Below are positions 41,885-51,927 of a DNA stretch of 64,000 nt, one piece after another (within the stretch, counting starts at the first letter, position 1; every line of letters begins with the position of its first letter). This stretch comes from Hemicordylus capensis. Lineage: Eukaryota; Chordata; Lepidosauria; Squamata; Cordylidae. The position numbers were made by a program, and so were the translations under genes. The DNA is taken from positions 262,702,687 to 262,766,686 of the forward strand of contig NC_069658.1 in NCBI RefSeq assembly GCF_027244095.1. The letters are read 5' to 3'. The notes under the pieces are model-generated. The model was given only the letters and a program-made list of their open reading frames with translations. It searched no databases and was not told where the DNA came from.

Positions 41885-42963
41885 CAGGGGCGTATCTATA
41901 GTGAGGCAGGCAGGGCACGTGCCCTGGGCGCCACCAGAAAGGGGGCACCATTTAAAAAAAAAATTTTTTTTAAGGCCACCAAAAACAAAATGGCCACTGC
42001 ACATGCTCAAATGGCCTCTGTTTGGGCCATGCCAGGCCTTGCAGAGGCCATTTGAGCATGCGCAGCAGCCATTTTGTTTTCAGTGGCCATTTTTAAAAAA
42101 CAAAATTTATTTTAAAAAATGGAAACCGCACATGCTCAAATGGTCCCTGAGAAGCCCTAGAGGCCAGCAGGGGGGAGGGGGAACCTTTGCAGAACCCCCC
42201 CCCCACGGCCTTTAGGAAGTCCCCCGAAGGGGCTACTGGTAAAAAAAATTTTGAAAAATTTTAATATAATATAAGTCGCTGTACACCTATTTAGTATGGC
42301 ACTATGTACAGAGAATCAGGGCTTATGAATACTGAGCTGAAGCTTATGAACTAGGATTGTATTCATTTGCTTCTTGTGATAAAGTGAGTTAGATGTGATG
42401 TCTTAATAATAATAATGTGATGTCTTAATATGGCTATTAATGGTGTTTGTCTTTGAATCAGTGTGAAATCCTTTAGTATTAAGGCCCGCTGGGACTTTCT
42501 TGCTCTCTTTCTCTCATTTTAACTCTCTTTCTGAAATACTAGAATATATTCCAAGCAGTGACACAGTTTACTCTGCATATCCTTTAATTATTTCAGAGTG
42601 TCTGGGAAAAGTCAAATTCTCCATTGATTTTTAAAACTTATGTAACAGTGATGCTACAATGCATAGTAGAGAATTAGACAGGCACTTCTGTTTAGTTTTC
42701 CAAGTATACCTCCACATAGTATTTGGGTATTTCATGAGCTCCAGCATACTGAAATTTGTAGTTTTCCAGCATTTTTTGGTCTGACTACGTCCACTGCTAA
42801 ATAGTTTTTGAAATATTAAAAGATTAAAAGCTTGACTTGTATTTTTGAGCTGATATTACGGTAAAGTTATCTGAAATATGGTAAAGTTATCTGTCAGAGG
42901 TTTGGACAGGGGGTGCAATTTCAGTGCTTGCCCTAGGTGCTATTTTCCCTAGATACGCCTCTG
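41885..42963. mobile_element. Non-autonomous hAT element, 1.08 kb
   Basis: The ends CAGGGGCGTATCTATAG and CCCTAGATACGCCTCTG are inverted repeats. The flanks are an exact 8-bp duplication GGGAGAGG (41877-41884 and 42964-42971). The sub-terminal GGGCACGTGCCCTGGGCGCC matches the element at 19437. It contains a local inverted repeat around CATGCTCAAATGGCC (41999-42060). Confidence 0.87.
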
Positions 42964-42971
42964 GGGAGAGG

Positions 42972-43930
42972 AAGGGAAAAACTTTCTATCGGCAGTAGAA
43001 ATAACTAGCAGATAGTTCACCCAGGCTCTCGGCCTGGGCGTGGGAGGGGGGAGTTAGCTCTGGGCTCCTCTGGACCCCGAGCCACGCCCCCGTGCGCGTG
43101 ACATCATGCGCACAGGCGAACATGGAGGGGGCCGCTGAGCGGAGCTGGACGCAGGCCACCGCTCGGCTGGCTCTGTGCCTGTAAGAAGACTGTTCACCTG
43201 GGTAGAGCTGCTTGTGTGAAGCAACAGGATCAAGGCCGATCACAGTGCTGCCTCCACCAGTGGCCCAAGTTTTTTACCCAGACGTTTTCCTGGGTTAAAG
43301 GGCATGAGAGTGCGCCCTTTACCCCAGGTCCGGAGTTGTGTGAATGCTCGGGTGGCAGGCAGCAGCCCGAGCAGACACAGAGCCGAATGCCTAGAACGCC
43401 GGGCTTGAGGGGGAATCCCTCAATGCACTGTGCTCCTTACATGGTGCATCTTGGGATTCCTGGAGGCTAAGACTCATTTTCCTGGCCTCCAGAGATCCAT
43501 GATGCTCAGAGCAGGGCTCGGTGCAGTGCCGAAAAGGAGTGTACAGATCATGTGGGGGCGGGATGTAGGTTCAACCTTGCCTTCCCCTCCTCCCCCTTCC
43601 TTGGCCCTGTTATGGTCACGAGAAAGACCATATTTTGTCTTTTCCTATTAACCTCTTTGCTCACATTGTCCCCAGATATTGGTCCTTCCTGCCAAGTAAT
43701 GGCATGGTGCAGCTAGGAAATACACACACACACACACACAATCTGACTGATTTCTTTTTCAAAGACCCACTTGAATGTATAGGTTTATACTTTAATGAAA
43801 GCACCTGCAGAATAAATAAAGTGTAAGAAGCAGGGTCTCAGCAGAAGAAAAGGGTTTTCTTGATTGTATTAGGGGATTTGTTTCCTTCCTTTCCACCAGC
43901 TACAGAGTCTTTAGAGCACGATACAATAGA
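42972..43930. other. GC-rich stretch followed by AC microsatellite, no gene recognised
   Basis: 43000-43600 is GC-rich with several CpG, but has no exon I can support. An AC array is at 43722-43740. Confidence 0.4.
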
Positions 43931-43937
43931 TCATACA

Positions 43938-44150
43938 ATAGTCGGAGGGCTATAGCTACCTCCAGCCTCAAAGGCAGGATGCCTCTGAGTACCAGTTGCA
44001 GGGGAGTAACAGCAGGAGGAAGGGCATGCCCTCAACTCCTGCTTGTGGCTTCCAGCAGCATCTGGTGGGCCACTGTGTGAAACAGGATGCTACACTAGAT
44101 GGGCCTTGGGCCTGATCCAGCAGGGCTGTTCTTATGCTCTTATCATTAAA
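43938..44150 (+). mobile_element. CR1-type LINE 3' UTR fragment
   Basis: Only the 3' UTR is present, from GGAGGGCTATAGCTACC to CAGGGCTGTTCTTATGCTCT. Confidence 0.7.
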
Positions 44151-45005
44151 TAAGTACACAACAATAAAAAAATCAAATGATGTATGTAGCCATGCTAGCT
44201 GGGATGTGTGTATGATTGCTTCAAAAGTGTCTCAATCACATCTTAACCTTTGTAAGGTATTAGATCTGTACTTCCCCACCCCCCGCATTTGGTGCAATCC
44301 TCCCACAAGTGTTTCTTAGCACTATATCTGGTCCTCGCAGGCATGGAGCAAGGTTACCGGGTTTATTTTTAAGTGAACAGTTTTAAGTGGGAGATGAAGT
44401 AACAGTACAGTATCTTCTAGTCCTTCTTTCCCCTCTGCAGTAGTGGATTTTTTCCCCTGCTTTAGGCAGATCAACAGATAAAGGGGTTACAAAAGGAGCA
44501 GGTGAGCTTTGCCTACCTTCCCTCCTGCATGATCCAGGTGTTAAAGACACACATCCACTTAGAAACCCTAAGGCAGGATAAAAGATGGAGGAAGATAGTA
44601 CAGTGAGTTTGCATTCATGACTATTTGCTGGCCAATTCTCTAGTCAGGTTGTTAGCTAATAGTTCCCACTGACGTTTCTAAAGGCTATCATGCTGGAGGT
44701 GAGGGAAGCCATGAAAAGTCTGGCAGCCTAGGAAATAGTGTCCACCTGAAGGGAGGGGCTGATGTGAGGGTGTGAGGTTACTCATATTCCCCACCCCCAG
44801 AGGGGTATCTATATGTCTGGTCAACAAGATGTATAGCTGACGGATGAGGACAGAGGCACAGCAGGAGTTTTGGAGAGCCTAGAACAGGGAGGCCTAGGAG
44901 GAGAACTGAAACACCTTGGGGTGCCGGGTTTGCTCTCTGGGGAACTGAAGTGATTTGTTGCTATCTTATGTGAGTGCTCTGCTATTTCAACTCCTTCCAA
45001 TGCTC

Positions 45006-45260
45006 AACTTGCATACTTAAGAACCTAAGAACATAAGAACAGCCCTGCTGGATCAGGTCCAAGGCCCATCTAGTCCAGCATCCTGTTTCACACAGTGGCC
45101 CACCAGATGCCACTGGAAGCCCACAGGCAGGAGTTGAGGGCATGTCCTCTCTCCTGCTGTTACTCCCCTGCAACAGGCATCCTGCCTTTGAGGCTGGAGG
45201 TGGCCTTTAGCCCTCTGACTAGTAGCCGTTGACAGACCTCTCCTCCATAAAGTTATCCAA
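45006..45260 (-). mobile_element. CR1-type LINE 3' UTR fragment
   Basis: The plus strand begins AAGAACATAAGAACAGCCCT and runs to CCTCCATAAAGTTATCC; it is the reverse of the copy at 43938. Confidence 0.72.
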
Positions 45261-45269
45261 AAGTGATTT

Positions 45270-46170
45270 GTAAATAAACCAACTATTTACAAAGACCCCA
45301 TAAGCCTCCTGTGAAATCTGCACCAAGGGAAATCTGAAACCAGCTGCTGCTGCTCCCCTGGAATTCCCACTGCCCAAAGAACTGGCTCAGAACAAAACCT
45401 TACTACAAAAAATTGGCAGTTTTACCAAATGAAAGTAATAAATTGCGTTCTCTCGCCATCAATACTTTGTCCTTTGAATGCTGGGGAGATTTCCCTAGCA
45501 CAGTCTCTTGATGCTGTACTTTACTGGTAGTGGGTGATATCTAGTTTCTTTTCCTTGCAGCAATAGAGTAGACATCATGCTACTTTTGAGGGAAGTGTCT
45601 GAATCATTGCAGAACTTCAAACTGCCGCACATTATGCTAAAAATGGTCCTTTGGGAAAATCTTAAGTTACTCTCATAAACAGGAGTTAACTTCTAGATCA
45701 TCAAAGCATGGAGAGAAGCACTGGTGCTGCTGAAGGTTTTGACTAATGAAGCACTAGTAACTGTGATTTTATTTTCTCCCTTTCCCCCAAAAGCACTCTG
45801 CACCATCCGAAAATATGTCCCTGTGGGTTAGGCAGCCCTCAGGGACATTTTTTCAGGTGGCAGACACAGTGCTTTCAGGGGAAGTCATCAAAATCCTCTC
45901 TCCTGTGTGAGCTTCTCATTTAGCACCCAAGCTTCTACTATGTTTAACAAGAGAGTTTTACTTTTAAGAAAAAAACAAAACTTCTCAAAACATTTCTTTT
46001 ACAGAAAAATATAACACTAAGCAGTACTTACAGAGCAAGCCAGGATAACAAAAAATCTGTAGCAACTTAACCACTGCCTAGATCTATACAAGTCCTTATT
46101 CAAAGTCCTTTTTTCTCAGCTTCTGGCTGGCTGGGCAGACTTCTTTGTTAAGAAGATAGCACAGGTCTGG
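45270..46170. other. Intergenic stretch, nothing recognised
   Basis: No coding or repeat signal that I can name. Confidence 0.35.
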
Positions 46171-46614
46171 GCAGGGGAGTAGCAAGGTTGGAGTGGGCCC
46201 AGAGACAAGATTTTAAAATGCCTCCCCCACCCTCACTCAGCTCATGAAGTAAAGAAATCTTAAATGAGGCTGAATAGTGGTAACAAAAAGCATAGTAAAA
46301 ATTATATATGTGTACATATGTGTGTGTATAACACCTATGTGCCATAAGGGAGCATAATCCTAAATTATTTTTTAAAAGGTTTTGTAAATTGTGGATGATA
46401 CAAGTCATTTAATGGTCCTAGAGAAAGACCTGCTGTTCTGGTAGCTCCAGGTCTTAACACTCACATCAATCTCGGAGGATGAATACAACCAAAGGAAGCC
46501 AGGGCAGGTGCGTGGCTGGGGGCATCAGTCATGTGACTGCCTCTGGGGGGGGGCCCCCAAGGCAGTGGGCCCCCAGACAACTGTCTCCCCTTGCCCTATT
46601 ATAGTTACACCCCT
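46171..46614 (+). mobile_element. hAT-type MITE
   Basis: It matches the copy at 4526, extended by an internal AT/GT-rich segment. The direct repeat AGGTCTGG (46163-46170 and 46615-46622) flanks it exactly. Confidence 0.85.
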
Positions 46615-46779
46615 AGGTCTGGGGCTCAATCCAGCCTGGCTCTCTTTCTCTTCCAGTGATTTCAGTTCATAGGCCTTTCTACTTCTTGTTGGCTAGGCAA
46701 ACTCTCACCAACACCAGCAGAAAGACACACACAGATTTCAGCTCTCTTGGCTTTCTTGACTGCTTTTCTTCAACTCTCC

Positions 46780-47010
46780 TTTCTGTTTCCACTGCTGCTG
46801 CTGCCACTGTTCCCAAGGCTCTCCTTCAGGACTCTTGAGTCCCCTCTCCAGCAGACTCTTGACTTCTCCATCTTCCAGGTTTCTCTCAGGACTCTTTCTG
46901 AGCACTCTCTCTCTCAGGACCCACTTGACTTTACTTCCAAGACTCTCACTCCTTCCCAGGACTCTGTTGACTTTACTTCTAGAACTCTGTCTTCCTTCTC
47001 TAAACACTCC
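46780..47010 (+). repeat. Degenerate GGACTCT-type short repeats
   Basis: Phrases such as CAGGACTCTTGA, AGGACTCTTTC and CCAGGACTCTGTTGAC recur irregularly in a pyrimidine-rich strand. It may be part of an old LTR or a minisatellite; this is not decided. Confidence 0.35.
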
Positions 47011-47119
47011 AAATATATGCAGTTTCTCTGCCCATCAGTTCCTCAGCCCAGCCAATCAGAACAAACAAAAAATTCCCTCTCTTTTTAAAAATCTCATTTC
47101 CCTCCAAAAACCAACCATC

Positions 47120-48415
47120 AAAATGCTAAACCAAAAGTGAAAGACGAATGAACTTTTGACCCTGCCAGCCTTCTCCATGCACAGAGATTTGCAACCACAA
47201 AATCCTATTTACAAAAATGAAGTTTTGGGAATATAATGTAAAACAATTAATGTATCAGGGCTTATTTACAAGAAGAGGTTTGGGAATATTAATACATGAT
47301 ACAATACAGAGGCTTATTGACCGAAACCCAAGAGGTCTAGGCCTCGTTCCTTCACAGGTATGTTGTACTATGTCTCTGACAGTATGTAATGTTTTAGTTT
47401 CTTAATCTTTATTTGTTTTTTGACCTCAGCCTAATGACTTCAGATAATATCTTGAGCTAGATTACTTTACCACCAGAGCATACTCTGCAGTGTGAGGGTT
47501 TTAATGTTTCTTACACCCCTCAACAATAAACGTATCATGTGGGAAATATTTCTGTTCCATCCTATTGTTCTCAAGTGTCTCTAACACATTCCACCATTTG
47601 GCTGATCTAATTTCATTTTTAAAGGATTGTTCTGACCCATTCTTCTCCAATTTTTATGCCATCCCACATCAGTTCTGGTGCCCTGTGGTTGTATTTATCA
47701 CTCACAATCAAGTTAATAAGTATTGTATCTGCTGAAATATCTTCTCATGCATAATTAGTCAGGGTAATGAAGCCCTGTACTGTGGGTGCTACATCTCCTG
47801 AAACTGCATCAGCCTCTGGTCTTAGAGCCAAGGACTAGAGGCTTGGCATGAAAATGTCAAACATCACCCTTGGCTATTTGGAGAATGCCATAGAACAGGT
47901 TGTACCATTCAGGCTGCAATCTGGGAAAGATGCATCTAGACCACCTTCCTTGTCCCAAGGAGTATTTAAGAGCCTTTAGTTAAGTGGGGTAAAATCATTT
48001 GCCCCAGAGACATCCTAGCATCTTAGAGCTCTCTGGGTGGTGTCCATACAGAAGACATTTAAGCAAAACAAGGTAAGACCTGACAAGGAGACTCAGGTCT
48101 TTACAGAAGTGTAGATCACTCAACAATTGTGAGTGAACCTAAAAGCAGCCATGTGTGTTAAACATCTGCAGAATCGTAGGCTATAAGTATCCATTCTGTT
48201 TTATTTTCTCTGAGTGTAGTTTCACTTTTCAAGGCTTTACTTGAAACTATTATTAGGAATGGGGATGTGTAGCACTGGGCTCTCATTTCCATCTGTGATG
48301 GGGTTCTACATGGTGATGCTAATTTGGGTCTCAAGCGTTTGAAGAAATATCTAAAATGGTTAAGGAACCAGTTTTGTGAGATCCCATGGTTTCTCTTCTG
48401 ATCTTTTTAGCCCTG
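47120..48415. other. Intergenic stretch, nothing recognised
   Basis: A small open frame ends at a donor-like CAG/GTATGT (47356-47363), but no protein family is visible. Confidence 0.35.
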
Positions 48416-48417
48416 TG

Positions 48418-48510
48418 CTGTTAGACTGCAACTTCCATCATTGCTGACTATTGGCCATTGTGTCTGGGAATTATGGAAGTTTTAGTTCAACAACAGCTGG
48501 CGGGCTGAAG
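48418..48510. repeat. Diverged foldback element
   Basis: The arms AGACTGCAACTTCCATCAT and AATTATGGAAGTTTTAGTTC pair imperfectly around a central loop, as in the 40250 family. Confidence 0.5.
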
Positions 48511-48727
48511 TTGTGCTGCCATATAGATTCTGGATGGTGCAGCAGCATAGGAACCTTTTGCACAGCATTGGTTATCATTTTTATTAAAAGCAGCTAGGTT
48601 GTAAAGAACCCTTCGTTGGAAATCTGCTGCAAGGTGCTGTGTGGATAGGTAGTATGAGAAGTTGCAGAGGATAGTGCTGTCAGAGAAGCTCACATCACAT
48701 AACAAAGAGATTAGGTTGTGTGGCTTC

Positions 48728-49050
48728 CAGGGGCGTAGCAAGGTTGGAGTGGGCCCAGAGACAAGATTTTAAAATGGACCCCCTCACTGAAGCTCTGCTC
48801 ATGAAGTAAAGAAATCTTAAATGATTGTGGACGATGCAAGTCATTTAATGGTCCTAGAGAAAGACATGCTGTTCTGGTAGCTCCAGGTCTTAACACTCAC
48901 ATCAGTTTTGGAGGATGAATACAACTGAAGGAAGTTCGGGCAGGTGCGCGGCAGGGGGAGTCAGTCATGTGACTTGTCTCCGGGGAGGGGCCCAAGGCAG
49001 TGGGCCTACAGACAACTGTCTCCCCTTGCCCTATTATAGCTACACCCCTG
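48728..49050 (+). mobile_element. hAT-type MITE, complete, 323 bp
   Basis: It runs from CAGGGGCGTAGCAAGG to CTACACCCCTG. The exact 8-bp duplication GTGGCTTC lies at 48720-48727 and 49051-49058. This is the clearest copy for defining the family's ends. Confidence 0.9.
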
Positions 49051-49473
49051 GTGGCTTCCCCTTTTAAAAGGTTAGTCAAGTCAGATACTTTCGGTGCCAC
49101 ATGCCAACCCTTTATTGCTTAGGTAAACAGTAACAATGACGTCTTGAGCCCTCAAGAAACCATTAAATGCAGGGAAATTATGTCTCAAGAATGGGATATA
49201 AAATAGCTGTTTTGCTGAAGCTAAGCAGGCCACCTGTGTCAGGTTGGTGGTGCCTGGATAGGAAACTGCCTGGACATTCCATGCCTGCTGTCTTCAATAC
49301 AATGATGGAAGAAAAGCAGGACACAAATGTCACAAAATAAAAATCTCTGCTTGGTTAGTGCTTGCAGATTTTAAAAGATAATCTTTGGACTAAAGCTGCA
49401 TGTTTGAGTTTTCCTAATACCTGATGAGATAATTTTTGAGATGTTTCCCTACTGATATGTCTTTTGGTTTGCT

Positions 49474-49500
49474 GTTGTTGTTGTTGTTGTTGTTGTTGTA
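49474..49500 (+). repeat. GTT trinucleotide microsatellite
   Basis: A run of nine or so GTT units. Confidence 0.85.
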
Positions 49501-49824
49501 CTTTGTCTGTACTGTTAAAAAATAACTGGAAAACTTAAGAACATAACTGGGGGGAAAGTTGAGCAACATTTCAGAATTTAGCATTTCAATATGTCCAAGT
49601 TTCACTTTTAGAATTCAACTTGAAAGGATATTTTAAACTTGAACTTTAAGTGGTGGGAGGGAGGGAGTGACATTCCATCTCCACATGGGTTAATTCACCT
49701 GCATGTGTTTTTTCTCCATCACCCTTCTGAACTGCAGTAAAACAGGCTATTACCAGGGAGGCACATGCTCACTTCACATATATCCATCCTGCTCTCTCTC
49801 CCTTGCCTAGACGCAAATTACTCT

Positions 49825-49865
49825 GGATGGATGGATGGATGGGAGGGAGGGAGGGAGGGAGGGAG
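49825..49865 (+). repeat. GGAT then GGGA tetranucleotide repeat
   Basis: Short arrays of GGAT and GGGA units in succession. Confidence 0.85.
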
Positions 49866-49940
49866 ACATCAAGGGTGCAGCTGGACCTTCCCTGCAATGG
49901 GTACTGCCATTGACATGCTGTATTGCCTACATAAAGCCAC

Positions 49941-50096
49941 CTAATGGCTCAGCAGGGAAATGGCTTGACTAACAAGCCAGAAGTTGCTGGTTCAAAACCC
50001 CACTGGTATGTTTTCCATATCGGGCAGCAGCGATATAGGAAGGTGCTGAAAGGCATCATCTCAGACTGCACAGGAGATGGCAATAGTAAGCCCCTC
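49941..50096 (+). mobile_element. tRNA-derived SINE, Squam1-like, 3'-truncated
   Basis: The head has TGGCTCAGCAGGGAAATGGC and B box CTGGTTCAAAACCCC. The body GCAGCAGCGATATAGGAAGG and GGCATCATCTCA matches the copies at 51448 (reverse) and 58403. The family name is from recall. Confidence 0.65.
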
Positions 50097-50215
50097 CTGA
50101 GGCTCTCTGCCTGGCTGTTGTTGGATGACAACACCCAGCATCCCCAACCACAATTTATTGCGACTGGGGATGATGGGAGTTGCAATCCCATAACAGCTGA
50201 AGAGCTTCAAACTGG
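50097..50215. repeat. Foldback element
   Basis: CCTGGCTGTTGTTGGATGAC, CACCCAGCATCCCCA and the reverse-complementary TGGGGATGATGGGAGTTG, ATAACAGCTG form a hairpin, directly after the SINE fragment. Confidence 0.6.
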
Positions 50216-50394
50216 CCACCCCTATGATAGCAGGCCTCTCTCCAAGGGCAAATAGCAGCTTAGGAGGAGGGAAAGATTTTATTGGGACTGTGGCGACTAG
50301 CTGCTCCATTCAGGCAAGTCACATTGAAAACGTAAACATCAGGGTGTGGGGAAGTCTCATAGCAACTAACAACCCAAAAAACCAGCAACTTCCT

Positions 50395-50580
50395 TACGAT
50401 GGATATACAACATCCTAGCTCTATATCGCAGCAATTAAATTCAAGACAAGGCATTGGCAATGTGAACAGCACCCTGCTGTCTGAGTAGGGACTGCAGTGT
50501 CACAATGAAGGAAGTGTGAAAGCACACTTCTGAGATCCAACGTGACCCTGTTGCAGGGTCTAATCTGGAAAGGGCCTAGG
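50395..50580 (+). repeat. MITE-like repeat of the CTTTCCAGATTA family
   Basis: It shares ACAACATCCTAGCTCTATAT, CACCCTGCTGTC and GGGTCTAATCTGGAAAG with the other copies; the left terminus is not clear. Confidence 0.5.
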
Positions 50581-50606
50581 TGAGGGATCTTGAATGACTG
50601 AGAATA

Positions 50607-51384
50607 CAGGTGAAACTCGGAAAATTAGAATATCGTGCAAAAGTCCATTAATTCCAGTAATGCAAATTAAAAGGTGAAACTGATATGAGACAGACGCATT
50701 ACATGCAAAGCGAGATAAGTCAAGCCTTAATTTGTTATAATTGTGATGATCATGGCGTACAGCTCATGAAAACCCCAAATCCACAATTCCAGAAAATTAG
50801 AATATTACATGGAACCAAGAAGACAAGGATTGTAGAATAGAACAATATCGGACCTCTGAAAAGTATAAGCATGCATATGTATTCAGTACTTGGTTTGGGC
50901 CCCTTTTGCAGCAATTACTGCCTCAATGCGGCATGGCATGGATGCTATCAGCCTGTGGCACTGATGATGTGTTATGGAAGACCAGGATGCTTCATTAGCG
51001 GCCTTCAGCTCTTCTGCATTGTTTGGTCTCATGTGTCTCATCCTTCTCTTGGCAATGCCCCATAGATTCTCTGTGGGGTCAGGTCAGGCGAGTTTGCTGG
51101 CCAATCAAGCACAGTACACTGTATACTTTTCAGAGGTCCGATATTGTTCTATTCTACAATCCTTGTCTTATTGGTTCCATGTAATATTCTAATTTTCTGG
51201 GATTGTGGATTTGGGGTTCTCATGAGCTGTACGCCATGATCATCACAATTATAACAAATTAAGGCTTGACTTATCTCGCTTTGCATGTAATGCGTCTGTC
51301 TCATATATCAGTTTCACCTTTTAATTTGCATTACTGAAATTAATGGACTTTTGCACGATATTCTAATTTTCCGAGTTTCACCTG
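50607..51384 (-). mobile_element. Mariner-like DNA element with about 260-bp inverted termini
   Basis: Starts CAGGTGAAACTCGGAAAATT and ends with its complement, TA on both sides. The arms (50607-50867 and 51122-51384) are nearly identical. The interior minus strand keeps WPANSPDLTP and, in another frame, ENLWGIAKRRMRH, the DDE-region end of a Tc1/mariner transposase. Internally deleted, non-autonomous. Confidence 0.87.
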
Positions 51385-51447
51385 TATATCAGTCTATCAG
51401 AATACCTGGAGAACTGGTAATCCTGTGCTAGATTGCCTATTGGTCAA

Positions 51448-51735
51448 GGAAAGGAAAGGAAAGGAAAGGAAAGGAAAGGAAAGGAAAGGAAAGGAAAGGT
51501 TGTGCCGTGAGTTGGTGTCAACTCCTGGCAACCACAGAGCCATGTGGTTTTCATGATAGAATACAGGAGGGGTTTACCATTGCCATCTCCCACACAGTAT
51601 GAGATGCTGCCTTTCAGCACCTTCCTATATTGCTGCTGCCCTATATAGGTGTTCCCCATATTCTGGGAAACAGAATATTTCCCATATTCTGGGAAACACA
51701 CCAGCAGGGTTTCAAACCAACAGCTCTGAAGGAAG
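51448..51735 (-). mobile_element. Squam1-like tRNA SINE with GGAAA array at its tail
   Basis: On the minus strand the order is head with GTTGGTTTGAAACCCTGC, body with AGGAAGGTGCTGAAAGGC and GGGAGATGGCAATGGTAAAC, then a CTTTC-type tail expanded into an AAAGG array at 51448-51500. Confidence 0.7.
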
Positions 51736-51872
51736 GTTGCTTCCCCTTGAACAGTTTGTTTGACCTGTAAATCTTAGTGTAGTGGGCAAGATTCACAACT
51801 GGACAAAAAGTACTAATCACACCTTTTTGCCTATTTGTTGTCTGCTGTGGGAAGGAAGCATTTCTGACTACC

Positions 51873-51927
51873 ATGTCTTTTTCTGCTGCGGGAAATCCCA
51901 GAACCTATGTTCCACAAAAGATCAAAG
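51873..51927 (+). CDS. Vespryn-like exon 1: N-terminus
   Basis: ATG at 51873 has A at -3. The exon encodes MSFSAAGNPRTYVPQKIK plus one base and ends at a GTAATG donor. I recall the ohanin precursor also starting MSPSAG with about 20 polar residues before the hydrophobic stretch, which supports this start. Transcript evidence would be needed to exclude an internal acceptor at 51900-51901. Confidence 0.65.

Noticed and set aside
46747-47140. Serine/leucine-rich frames of about 100 codons
   Set aside because: They come from the degenerate GGACTCT repeats and have no family resemblance.
47217-47405. Open frame ending near a GTATGT donor
   Set aside because: No recognisable domain, acceptor or partner exon.
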